The position numbers and the translations under genes were made by a program. The notes below the pieces were generated by a model. That model saw only the letters and a list, made by a program, of their open reading frames with translations. It did no database searches and had not been told where the DNA came from. 64,000 nt of DNA from Oceanospirillaceae bacterium (GTDB lineage Bacteria > Pseudomonadota > Gammaproteobacteria > Pseudomonadales > Balneatricaceae), in assembly GCA_013215375.1 (NCBI GenBank), contig JABSRB010000012.1:1-64000 (forward strand), written 5' to 3'. Below, one piece after another: positions 1-9,527 of this stretch; within the stretch, counting starts at the first letter, position 1, and each line of letters begins with the position of its first letter.

Positions 1-290
1 CTACTTTGAGTATCGACTCGGCCATGCTCTCTCCTTCTAAGATCATTATTATTTTTTAAAGATTTTAATAGAGTGGCAAAAAGCTACAATCGTCAATAGG
101 GATTAGCACTTGTGTCTTAGCACTTTTTCACTAGTCCTTATTGCTTAGTCCTTTAGTCTTAGTAGGAGTATTGCCGCTTTGTATTTAGGAAATAAGACCT
201 TTATTTCAATGAGATGTATGCTAAATTTGCACCAGGTAAGACGTTAAAATTATTTCAAATAAATCGCCCAGTAAAACGTTAGAGTGAGCT

Positions 291-3200
291 ATGTTTTCGA
301 ATTGGTTATTAGTAACGGTCAGTATTGGTTATATTAGTTTGTTGTTTTTATTGGCCCATTTAGGGGGTAAATATGGCCATAAGCTAGCGGCGTATCAGCA
401 CAGCATCATCTATGCGCTATCCATTGGTGTCTACTGTACTTCCTGGGGATTTTTGGGAACTGCGGCACAAGCAGCAAATGGCTCGCTGAGTTACATTTCA
501 CTTTATCTGGCGCCTATCTTACTGTTTGTCTTTGGCTGGCCCTTTATTCAACGCATTATAAAAATCAGTTTGCAGCTTAACATTACCTCCATCGCTGATT
601 TGTTATCGGCGCGTTTCGGCAAGTCGCAAAAATTGGCCATTGTTATTACCTTGGTGGCGCTTATCGGCACAATGCCCTACATAGCGCTGCAATTAAAAGC
701 CATCGTCTACTCCTATATATTGTTACAGCAAGATCAAGATATTCCAGTGTGGCAGCTTGGCTTAATCGTCAGTGTGATACTGGCGGGCTTTACTATTTTG
801 TTTGGGGTGCGCAGCATTGATATTAGCGAGCGCCATCCTGGGGTAATGGTTGCCATCGCCTTTGAGTCACTGGTCAAGATTATTGCCTTTATTATGGTGG
901 GTATCTTTGTCTGTTTCTTTATCTTTGATTCACCGCTGCAAATATTTCGCCTATCCGGTGAGCGGATCAACCTGCAGAGTCAGCTGCAGCCTGAAAGCTT
1001 AGTGAATATGTTGGGTATGTTAGTGATCGCCAGTGCCGCTTTTTTATGTCTGCCCCGCCAGTTCCAGGTGATGTTTGTTGAAATAAAAGAGGCGAGGTAC
1101 GCTTCACTGTCGCGCTGGCTAATTCCTGTGTATGTATTTATCTTCGCATTTTTTGCCGCGCCTATAGGTTTAGCGGGTTTTCTGCTTTACGGTGATTCGA
1201 TGTCGGGCGACGCCTATGCGCTGTTCTTGCCTTCCTATCACGGCCAGCTCTGGCTGTCATTATTTGCCTTTATTGGTGCGGTTTTTGCAGCCAGTTCAAT
1301 GGTGATTGTCTCAACCATTGCACTGAGTACAATGCTCAGCAACGAAATAGTGTTTCCGCTGATTTTTAAATACTCCCGCCGCCAGCATCATGACTTTAGC
1401 CATTTTCAGTCACAGTTACTGATGATACGTAAAGCGCTGGTGGTGTTTGTCATAGCCTTGAGTTTAAGTTTACTGCTGCTCTCCCCTCCCGATACCTTAT
1501 CCTCCCTTGGTGAGGTCGCTTTTGGTGCCATTGCCCAAATAGGGCCACTACTGGCGGCTGCTTTCTATTGGCGCAGAGCAACCTTAAGTGGAGTGTTAAG
1601 TGGTATTTGTACCGGATTTAGCATTTGGGCGGTTTTTAACTTCTTGCCGCAGTTAGGCGTATACCCTCACTTGTTGCAAGGGTCTGAGTACGCAGGCACT
1701 ACCGTTGTCACTCTTTTTGGATTGCTGGCCAACGTATTAGTGATGTGGCTGGTTTCTGTGTCGACTCGCCAAAGCCTGCGTGAACAAATGCAGAGTAAGT
1801 ATTTTTATGTGCAACGAAAAATACCCCGCTGGAGCTTGCCGAAGCAACCAAAAGTTGACGTTCACGAGCTAGAGTTCTTAGTGGCACGTTTTATCGGCGC
1901 TGAAAAGGCTGAGCTATCTTTTAAGACATTCAGCCAACAACATGGCGACTTAAAGGCAAAAGATTTCGATCAAGCGCTAATTTTTCACGCAGAGACTACC
2001 TTGGCGGCCATACTGGGTTCAGCCTCGGCTAAATTAGTCACCTCCTTTGCCATGGGCGGCGAAGACATGGCTTTTGATCAAGTTGCTGCGTTAGTTGAGG
2101 AGAGTTCCACACAACAACTCGAATTTAGTCGCAGCGTATTACAGAGCGCCATCGAGAACGCCAGCGAAGGTATTTCTGTCATTGATAGTGATTTAAAGCT
2201 GGTGGCTTGGAATCAGCGCTACCTAGACATCTTTGATTTCCCCGCGGAGTTTATTTATATCGGCAGTCCTATTAGCCAGTTGATACGCCATAATTTGAGC
2301 CAGCGACCTAAGTATGCCAATACTTTGAACCAAGAAGTACAGCGCCGCTTAGCCTTTATTAGAGAGGGAAGCCGGCACAGTTCTGAGCGGAAACTGCAAA
2401 ACGGCATGACCCTTCACATTGAGGGAAACCCCATACCTGGTGGCGGCTTTGTGATGATCTTTAGTGATATTACCCGTTATCGCCAAAGCGAAAAATTTCT
2501 TAAAGAGGAAAACTACGATCTTGAAAGTCTTGTTTTGGCACGCACTAAAGAGTTGGAGCAGGCTAATGCACAGTTAGCACAGGCCAGATACAAAGCAGAG
2601 CAGGCACATCTAAAGAAGAGTCAGTACCTAAAGGCCTGCAGTCACGATTTATTACAACCTCTGTCAGCCGCTAGGCTGTTTTCTGCGGCGGTTAGCCTGA
2701 GCACTAAAGTATCTGATAAAGAACGCAATCAAATCAAACAGATAGATAATGCTTTAGCGATTGCCAATAATCTATTACTCGATTTAAATGAGATTGCCCG
2801 TATCGAGAGTGGCAACATTAACCCAGCACTTAAAGCAGTCTCAGTGGATCAGTTATTTGCCATGTTAAGCTCTGAATTCAGTGCATTGACTGGCCAATAC
2901 CAAATTGATTTTAGCTGCAAAAGCAGTCGTCTCTATATAAATACTGATATGACACTACTGAGTCGCATTATCCAGAATTTTCTTAGCAATGCCTTTCGCT
3001 ACGCCAGCCAAGGCAGAGTGTTGCTCGGCTGTAGACGCCGCAAAGATCACTTATGTATTCAAGTCTTTGATACAGGCCCTGGTATTCCTCAGCATCAGCA
3101 ACAGCAGGTATTTGAGCAATTTACCCAGCTGCAAAATAACAATATAAAAGGTCCTAAAGGCTTGGGCTTAGGGTTAAATATTGCCAAAAGCCTCGCTGAT

Positions 3201-3767
3201 TTGCTCGAATGTGATATCGCCTTAACATCTAAACCTGGTATGGGCTGTATGTTTAGCGTGAGTGTCCCTATTGCTTCTCAGCCAGAGCTTAAACCCGCCC
3301 CAGAGAAAGTGGCTATAAGCACTTTGCAGGGAGTCAAAGTGCTGTGTGTAGATAATGAGCCTTCAGTATTAGCGGGAATGCAAGATTTATTAAGTGCCTG
3401 GAAGTGTGAAGTCTATATTGCAAAAAGTGCTACTGCGGCCATCTCTGAGTTTGCCAGACAAGATAATCAATTTGATATTCTATTGGTAGATTATCAATTA
3501 GAAGACCCGATAATTGATTGCGAAGCGATGATTAACAAGGCGGATTATCAGCATGATGGTATTGCTTTAATCCAGAATTTGCAAAAATTAAGCCGCTACC
3601 CAATACCGGCAATATTAATAACGGCGACCACTGATGAGGACATACAGCTGCGCGCTCAACAACTGGAAATAGGCTATCTTGCAAAAGTAATAAAACCGAT
3701 TGCCCTGCGTGCTTTAATGAGTTCGTTATTGGCTAAAAACATGAAGAAAAACTATTCACACCAATAG
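291..3767 (+). CDS. Hybrid sensor histidine kinase: N-terminal sodium:solute symporter-like membrane domain, PAS, HisKA/HATPase, C-terminal REC (CrbS/MxtR-like)
   Basis: 1158 aa ORF. ~12 TM N-terminus with SSS-like motifs, PAS-like segment (ENASEGISVIDSDLKLVAWNQRYLDIF), H-box (KACSHDLLQPLSAARLF), ATPase motifs (NFLSNAFRYA, DTGPGIP, GLGLGLNIAK), REC (VKVLCVDNEP...LLVDYQL...ILITATTD). Confidence 0.93.
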   Translation: MFSNWLLVTVSIGYISLLFLLAHLGGKYGHKLAAYQHSIIYALSIGVYCTSWGFLGTAAQAANGSLSYISLYLAPILLFVFGWPFIQRIIKISLQLNITSIADLLSARFGKSQKLAIVITLVALIGTMPYIALQLKAIVYSYILLQQDQDIPVWQLGLIVSVILAGFTILFGVRSIDISERHPGVMVAIAFESLVKIIAFIMVGIFVCFFIFDSPLQIFRLSGERINLQSQLQPESLVNMLGMLVIASAAFLCLPRQFQVMFVEIKEARYASLSRWLIPVYVFIFAFFAAPIGLAGFLLYGDSMSGDAYALFLPSYHGQLWLSLFAFIGAVFAASSMVIVSTIALSTMLSNEIVFPLIFKYSRRQHHDFSHFQSQLLMIRKALVVFVIALSLSLLLLSPPDTLSSLGEVAFGAIAQIGPLLAAAFYWRRATLSGVLSGICTGFSIWAVFNFLPQLGVYPHLLQGSEYAGTTVVTLFGLLANVLVMWLVSVSTRQSLREQMQSKYFYVQRKIPRWSLPKQPKVDVHELEFLVARFIGAEKAELSFKTFSQQHGDLKAKDFDQALIFHAETTLAAILGSASAKLVTSFAMGGEDMAFDQVAALVEESSTQQLEFSRSVLQSAIENASEGISVIDSDLKLVAWNQRYLDIFDFPAEFIYIGSPISQLIRHNLSQRPKYANTLNQEVQRRLAFIREGSRHSSERKLQNGMTLHIEGNPIPGGGFVMIFSDITRYRQSEKFLKEENYDLESLVLARTKELEQANAQLAQARYKAEQAHLKKSQYLKACSHDLLQPLSAARLFSAAVSLSTKVSDKERNQIKQIDNALAIANNLLLDLNEIARIESGNINPALKAVSVDQLFAMLSSEFSALTGQYQIDFSCKSSRLYINTDMTLLSRIIQNFLSNAFRYASQGRVLLGCRRRKDHLCIQVFDTGPGIPQHQQQQVFEQFTQLQNNNIKGPKGLGLGLNIAKSLADLLECDIALTSKPGMGCMFSVSVPIASQPELKPAPEKVAISTLQGVKVLCVDNEPSVLAGMQDLLSAWKCEVYIAKSATAAISEFARQDNQFDILLVDYQLEDPIIDCEAMINKADYQHDGIALIQNLQKLSRYPIPAILITATTDEDIQLRAQQLEIGYLAKVIKPIALRALMSSLLAKNMKKNYSHQ

Positions 3768-4022
3768 TTTAGCAAATTGTTTTAAGTGTTAGAATGACTA
3801 TAAATTAGCGGGGCTGCTGCTAAGTTTAGTCAGTGTCTTTGCGCACCGATAGAAGATTCTGCAACAGTACAACATTCGATAATTTGGCGTTAAAAACGGG
3901 CTAAAAATACGCGTTTACAAAGATAATACATCACAGAAGGAGCGCACTGATTCTGCTATTTTGGCAGTTTTCGCCTTGATATGGTCCGCTACCTTTTCGA
4001 CATCCTTCTAGTGGGTCGGATT

Positions 4023-4682
4023 TCAATTGACCAGCGTTGGGCCAAAGGCGTTTTTTGCAGTGAGCATTTCGTTTAAAGCGATCACTGCCTGGGTGCGGTT
4101 GCGCACGCCAAGCTTTAGGAAAATAGTGCTGGCATGGCTTTTAATGGTCGATTCTGAGAGTTCTAGATCATAGGCAATTTGTTTATTTAACAAGCCCTCT
4201 GCAAACATTAAAAGTATCTTATGTTGTTGCGGAGTTAGTGAGTCTATTTTGTCGTCAAATATGGCATCGTTAACGTTTGAGTTGTAATCCCCTGTCGGAG
4301 TCCATAGGTTACCTGCAAATACTTGGCTTATCGCCTCGACCATTTTTGCAACGGGTGTCGATTTTGGAATAAACCCTGCAGCCCCGTGATACATGGCTTT
4401 ATTGATGGTATCGTTGTCTTCAATTCCCGAGATAATAACCACAGCAAGCTCAGGGAACTGGCTGCGAATATTGATAAGAGTATTAAAACCTTGAGCACCC
4501 GGGATATCGAGATCAAGTAGTAACAAATCTGCACTGTTGCACAGTAATAGCTGCTCAAGTTCAGGAATTGTTTGCGCTTCTAATAACTCGGCGCGACTAA
4601 AGCGGGAGCGTAACATAACAGCTAGGGCTTGACGAAACAGTGGGTGATCATCTGCAATTATTATTTTTTCATTAATAGTCAT
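4023..4682 (-). CDS. NarL/FixJ-type response regulator with LuxR HTH (CrbR/ErdR-like)
   Basis: REC (IIADDHPLFRQAL...LLLLDLDIPG...GFIPKSTP) plus LuxR HTH (LTPQQHKILLMFAEGLLNKQIAYDLELSESTIKSHASTIFLKLGVRNRTQAV). Convergent with the SSS-kinase. Confidence 0.92.
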   Translation of the reverse strand: MTINEKIIIADDHPLFRQALAVMLRSRFSRAELLEAQTIPELEQLLLCNSADLLLLDLDIPGAQGFNTLINIRSQFPELAVVIISGIEDNDTINKAMYHGAAGFIPKSTPVAKMVEAISQVFAGNLWTPTGDYNSNVNDAIFDDKIDSLTPQQHKILLMFAEGLLNKQIAYDLELSESTIKSHASTIFLKLGVRNRTQAVIALNEMLTAKNAFGPTLVN

Positions 4683-5100
4683 GTGGCCTGAGACCTTTTG
4701 CCTAAGATAATTGCTATGAGCGCAACATCATCGTTTTATTATTGTTGTTTAAATTTGATCTTAGCACACTACATTCAAATTATTGTAAAACTTATAGGCG
4801 GGAACAAATGCAGTAGATGATACCGTTGCTGTATCGTTATAAACCTTATGTATAAGTAATAACCACTTTAATCGCAACAATTACGATACGTATTAAAGAA
4901 TGTGTATTATGTATTTATAATATCACTAAAGTTAGTATTTGTTTGATTAGTAATCTTTAGTTTTATTATATGCTTTTCCAAAATCGCTGCTAAATCATTT
5001 CATAGACAGAGTATGTGCCTTTTAAATTCGATTAAAGGACTGGTAATGATGCATCGCTCATCAGTCATTGTGCTGACTATTAATTTACCACCAAAACCTA

Positions 5101-5239
5101 TAATAAAGATCCCCGAGCTGGCCCTCCCGCGTCGCAAGCAATCACTTCGTGAAGCGCTGACTTCCTCGTTACTTTTGGTTCTGAAAAATTGACACCCGAA
5201 GGGGCGGTGAATTAAACCCTTGATGATTTAGACTGCTCT
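5101..5239 (+). repeat. Interspersed non-coding repeat, copy A (inverted relative to copy B at 9046-9189)
   Basis: Shared blocks with the reverse complement of 9046-9189: taataaagatccccg, gccctcYcgcgtcgcRag, gttacttttggtt, aaggggcgg, gaattaaacc, ttgatgattta, in the same order. Confidence 0.75.
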
Positions 5240-5496
5240 ATTTATTTTAATAAAAATGAACGAAAGATGAGTTTGTTTTATTAAAGTACGTTTTTATGGT
5301 CATAAATTTACAGATATATTACCGTATTAATTTTATATACATCTATCCTTGAGAATACGCAAAATAGTCTTTGTTTCAGTAGTTTAAGGTTGATTGTTAG
5401 TCAAATCTAAAGTAAATATAAATTATAAATAGCTTGTTTCTGCCTATTATTCATCAAACAATAAAGGAATAAGCGTTATGGATATTCAGTGATGAA

Positions 5497-6228
5497 TTGC
5501 TGGAACAGCAAAGGATAGCAAAGATGTTTGATAAAGTTGCAAGTGACGTTTTTGATCAATTGATTTGGCCTAATTGGCATAAAAATATTAATAATGGTAG
5601 TTGCCCGAGAATATGGCAAAGAACGTTTATTAAAGTAGCCAAAGAAAGCAATATTATTCCTGTAGATCTCGCTAGCAAGTTGGCTGGCAGCCCTCCCCTT
5701 TTAGCGCTGATGATTAAAAGTTTTGATCAGCAACCAGAATTTCCTGCAGCGCGTTGTTTTGCCGTTGCTATTGCCTATGAAATGAGTCAAGAGCACTTTC
5801 ACTGTGATGTTAGGCAATTGCCGGAGTTATGGCGTCTACGATTTTTTTCCAGCGCAATCCGGGCGCAGTGGTTAGATACTATAGAAGGTAGTTTTGTATT
5901 AAAAAAACGCTTTATACAACAATATAAATCACAACCTATTGATATGCTTGATATCAATGCAGATTGCCCGCCTGAACTAGATTTACTGCTCTGTGATTCT
6001 AATGCGTTATACACTGCTTATTTTAGAGAGTGTTATTCATCGACGCGTACCGCGACCAACACCCGCAGTGATACTGAAAATTATGCCGATGTAGATTGCA
6101 TTAGCTCATTCCAAGAGCTGGAGATAAAAACATCGACGTCTAGTATCAGCTTAGACTATTTAGATTATGAAACTCCCCCTATCAAAACCCATCATGGTAT
6201 TGTGCACTCTAGGTTAAACGTCGCTTAA
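5497..6228 (+). CDS. Hypothetical protein, no family recognised; start uncertain (TTG 5497, ATG 5524, or ATG 5478 via +1 shift)
   Basis: 243 aa ORF in an otherwise non-coding stretch with protein-like composition. AAGGA lies upstream of ATG 5524 and AGGAA upstream of ATG 5478. Confidence 0.7.
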   Translation: MLEQQRIAKMFDKVASDVFDQLIWPNWHKNINNGSCPRIWQRTFIKVAKESNIIPVDLASKLAGSPPLLALMIKSFDQQPEFPAARCFAVAIAYEMSQEHFHCDVRQLPELWRLRFFSSAIRAQWLDTIEGSFVLKKRFIQQYKSQPIDMLDINADCPPELDLLLCDSNALYTAYFRECYSSTRTATNTRSDTENYADVDCISSFQELEIKTSTSSISLDYLDYETPPIKTHHGIVHSRLNVA

Positions 6229-6353
6229 TTCGCTATCGCCATTGTGGTCACTCGATTATAATGCCTATAACTTACCCTTAGTTTTTTATAATAATCAAAA
6301 AGTTGAGAGAGCACCTTGCCCTGCTTCTTTTCCTTTAATGAAACTCTCTGATC

Positions 6354-6980
6354 ATGAATCAATTACCTGCACGTTTACCCCAAAATATAGAAGATAAAGC
6401 TCCCTTGCATCCTGAGCATCTACTGCGTATTCACAGTGATGCAATCGTGCCAGATCTGCCCGAAGGTGATTTATGGGTGTTTGGTTATGGCTCTTTAATG
6501 TGGCGTCCAGGTTTTGAGTTTGAAGAATCGCTTTCAGGAAAAATATTTGGTTTTCATCGAGCACTCTGCGTCTCTTCTTGGGTACATAGAGGCACACCTG
6601 AAAAACCAGGCTTAGTGTTAGGCCTTGACCAAGGCGGTAGCTGTAAGGGAAAGCTGTTTAGAGTCAATGTAAAAAACAAGCAGACAGTGGCCAGTTATTT
6701 GTATGACAGAGAGCTACCCACTTTAATTTATAAGGCGCGCATCGTTAAGGCACATACTGCTGATGGCAGGCAGATTAAAGCACTCAGTTTTATAGTAGAT
6801 ATTAATCATCCGCAATATATTCACAATAAAAGCCCCGCACAACTGGCAGAGATTGTGTGTAATGCTGTTGGCATTAACGGAAAAAGCAGTGATTATTTAT
6901 ATTCAACGCTCGAGCATCTGCAGCAACTGAACATTAAAGATGCCCACCTTGAATCAATAGCGGCGTTAGTGGGCACCTGA
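6354..6980 (+). CDS. Gamma-glutamylcyclotransferase, ChaC family
   Basis: Motif DLWVFGYGSLMWRPGFEFEESLSGKIFGFHRALCVSSWVHRGTPEKPGLVLGLDQGGSCKG is typical of ChaC. Confidence 0.92.
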   Translation: MNQLPARLPQNIEDKAPLHPEHLLRIHSDAIVPDLPEGDLWVFGYGSLMWRPGFEFEESLSGKIFGFHRALCVSSWVHRGTPEKPGLVLGLDQGGSCKGKLFRVNVKNKQTVASYLYDRELPTLIYKARIVKAHTADGRQIKALSFIVDINHPQYIHNKSPAQLAEIVCNAVGINGKSSDYLYSTLEHLQQLNIKDAHLESIAALVGT

Positions 6981-7005
6981 GGCCTCAGCCTAATAGTTAC
7001 TACTG

Positions 7006-7620
7006 CTACCTTTCTGTTATCGCCAGTTTAAGCGCCATGGATGCAAAGCAAACTGAGAATATTCTCTGGCTGTTTCTGGCGAAATTATGGCTGTTGGTTA
7101 TAAACATACTCAAGTGATTCGCCATCAAACCATAGACAATAAATACTATTAAAGTCATAAACATAAAAACTATACCTAATGTTGTTAGTTGCAAATATTG
7201 AGGCTGATTCCCAACACTAATAAACTGTGGTAAAAAGGCCATAAAGAAGATCGATAGTTTCGGATTTAAGACATTAATTAAACAGCCGCGTATCATTATT
7301 TGTAGATGACTCATGCGTTTTGTTTTTTTACCAAAGCTTAATGCTGCGGATTGTTTATAGGTCATCCAGGCGAGATAGAGTAAATAGGCAACACCTATAT
7401 ATCTGATTATTTCAAATGCGACAGCACTGCTATGTAACAGCACACTGAGCCCTAAAATACAGGCGAGCAGAGAAGGGATAATGCCTAAGGTACAGCCTAG
7501 TGCTGCAAAAAATGTCGCTTTAACACCGTAAAATAAACCATTTGAGATCGTGTAAATCACCACTGTTCCCGGTATTAGTATGACGATCAATGCGGTAAAA
7601 ATATATTCTATGCTTATCAC
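7006..7620 (-). CDS. LysE/RhtB-family amino acid exporter
   Basis: 204 aa, ~6 TM, LysE-type pattern (IPGTVVIYTISNGLFYGVKATFFAALGCTLG, NPKLSIFFMAFLPQF). Confidence 0.88.
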   Translation of the reverse strand: MISIEYIFTALIVILIPGTVVIYTISNGLFYGVKATFFAALGCTLGIIPSLLACILGLSVLLHSSAVAFEIIRYIGVAYLLYLAWMTYKQSAALSFGKKTKRMSHLQIMIRGCLINVLNPKLSIFFMAFLPQFISVGNQPQYLQLTTLGIVFMFMTLIVFIVYGLMANHLSMFITNSHNFARNSQRIFSVCFASMALKLAITER

Positions 7621-7638
7621 TGTTACTTTCCTTAAAGG

Positions 7639-8931
7639 TTAAAAGTTGACTACTTTGGCTAAAGTATCATCCCATCGCCAGCTCGATTTATCTGAGAAAT
7701 CAGTCACTCCTCCAACCCAACGCTGATTGGGAGAAAAATCAAGCCAATCCCTGTTATTAATAAACAACTCCCGCCCTTCTACTGTGATGCTCACTTGTTT
7801 ATTCTGCCAGTTTTGATCAAAGCGGCTGCCTGAAATGGTGATAATAGCTTTATTTGTTTTACTCATGTTCTTTAAAATCTGCCAAAACATAATATCTCCA
7901 AGCCAGGGCATAGGTTCGAGCTCTCGGGTTAGTTCTGAAAATATCTCAGCGCATGTACGACTGCTATCACTTAATATTTGCAATATGAGCTGCTCGCACA
8001 GGCCCAAGCCATTTTCGACGCTGGGTAATTCTTGTAGGTGTCGTTTAATAGCCCTGCGCATGAACGGTAACTGCTCTGTATTGCTATCATCTAACAATTT
8101 TTGTAGTTTTAACGGTGTAGGGCAACAAAGGGCTGCCCAAACTTGAGCCCCTAGTGACAAATGTGATGCAGTCACTGGTTTACGTTTGCTCCATAGAACT
8201 CGCAGCGCCTCTGGTGGCAATTGACCCAAACCAATAAAACGGCCAGTGCCAGGGAACTCGTTTAAAGACACTATTTCTAATACAGCTGGGGTTTGCTTGG
8301 AGTCGAAGGTGGCTAATATTCGCGCCAAGATCAACTGATCGTAAGTATCGTGCTCAAACCAAAGCGTTACTCTTTCATAGCCAGCGGCACAGTTTTCCAA
8401 TTTAAACTGCTCAATGTGTAATTGTTGCTCTATTTCATCAACACTAGTAGCAGAGAGCTTAATATAATGACTTAAAAACTCCGCACGCTGGCGAATTAAC
8501 GTATCCCCTGTCACCAGAGGCCCCTGACAGATAGGGTCTGAAAATTCTAAAAAATCCCCCTTGAGTCCCACCGCTGTTAATGTCTGTTGAATATCACTGC
8601 CACAGCGAATGTGCAACGTGGTGAGGTCTTGATCAAGGGGTGAGCGATGGTCAATGAAGCTTCGCGCATGCTGCATTAATTGGACATGCTCTGTTAATTT
8701 AGCCCAACTGGCCAGCCTTAGTTCACGGGCTATGACAAATTGCGCATCTGCTAAGCTTACTGTCTGTGTTAGATCAGAAGCGTGTTGATACTTAGGTAAA
8801 TATTTGAATAGTCGAGTTAGGCTTTCTGGGCTATTCATACACCATTGCTTTAATAGATCATGGGCGCGGTTTTGTTGTTGGATGAAATTTATGCTAAAGG
8901 CGTTTTCTACCATCTCTTTATTCGTGGCCAT
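7639..8931 (-). CDS. DUF1835-domain protein
   Basis: LHIRCGSDIQQTL...FLEFSDPICQGPL and LWFEHDTYDQLILARIL resemble DUF1835. Confidence 0.75.
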   Translation of the reverse strand: MATNKEMVENAFSINFIQQQNRAHDLLKQWCMNSPESLTRLFKYLPKYQHASDLTQTVSLADAQFVIARELRLASWAKLTEHVQLMQHARSFIDHRSPLDQDLTTLHIRCGSDIQQTLTAVGLKGDFLEFSDPICQGPLVTGDTLIRQRAEFLSHYIKLSATSVDEIEQQLHIEQFKLENCAAGYERVTLWFEHDTYDQLILARILATFDSKQTPAVLEIVSLNEFPGTGRFIGLGQLPPEALRVLWSKRKPVTASHLSLGAQVWAALCCPTPLKLQKLLDDSNTEQLPFMRRAIKRHLQELPSVENGLGLCEQLILQILSDSSRTCAEIFSELTRELEPMPWLGDIMFWQILKNMSKTNKAIITISGSRFDQNWQNKQVSITVEGRELFINNRDWLDFSPNQRWVGGVTDFSDKSSWRWDDTLAKVVNF

Positions 8932-9045
8932 TAATTTACCTTCCCTTTATCTGAATTGACCAACCTAAAGACTAAAGTTACCTGTGGGCAACGAATTTAG
9001 CAACCTAAGCTGAAAGCAACCACTCCCCGTTAATAGAGATGAATT

Positions 9046-9189
9046 AGGCAGAGCCTAAATCATCAAAGGTTTAATTCCCCCCCGCCCCTTGGGGCGTTAA
9101 CTTGTAAAAACCAAAAGTAACTATGAATACCCCGCATCCGTAAGTGAAGGCTCGCGACGCGAGAGGGCTTTCCCCGGGGATCTTTATTA
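9046..9189 (-). repeat. Interspersed non-coding repeat, copy B (inverted relative to copy A)
   Basis: Reverse complement aligns in order with 5101-5239. Confidence 0.75.
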
Positions 9190-9281
9190 GAGTTATCACT
9201 GTTGTTTATTAACAGTTCACCTTGTTTGGCAAGCTATATTGGTGCGTTTTAATTCAGTGTAGGAATAATAATGGAGAGATA

Positions 9282-9527
9282 ATGTTGAGCGTTAAAATAC
9301 TTAATTTTAATTATGAGACTCGTCATGACGTAGCAAACGAAGATGATACAAGGAGAATCTGTGAGATAGCGGGATTTGCCGGTGTAATTGAGTATGGTGA
9401 GCCTGTTTTTTTAACGCCGCTTTATCGAGAGTTGTCGATATCTGATATCTCATTATGCTTACAGCTGATCTTGTGCCATAGGTCTGGAGTAGTAGTAACC
9501 TTGTGCCTGTGGGCAATGCAGTTTTAA
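9282..9527 (+). CDS. Small hypothetical ORF, possibly a truncated remnant
   Basis: ATG 9282 preceded by GGAGAG. The 3' part runs antisense into the GGDEF-EAL gene. Confidence 0.25.
   Translation: MLSVKILNFNYETRHDVANEDDTRRICEIAGFAGVIEYGEPVFLTPLYRELSISDISLCLQLILCHRSGVVVTLCLWAMQF

Noticed and set aside
117-172. Imperfect ttagtcctt/ttagtctta repeats near the window start
   Set aside because: Short and irregular, no palindrome or regular period; resembles the GTTAGTC array only loosely.
734-970. ORF antisense to the SSS-kinase gene (78 aa, minus)
   Set aside because: Lies wholly inside a well-supported coding gene, no recognisable domain; shadow ORF.
4700-5500. Possible small RNA in the long AT-rich gap between the LuxR regulator and the orphan gene
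   Set aside because: Apart from the repeat copy A, no promoter-plus-terminator architecture could be supported by eye.
7835-8146. 103-aa ORF antisense to the DUF1835-like gene
   Set aside because: Shadow ORF within a stronger coding frame.
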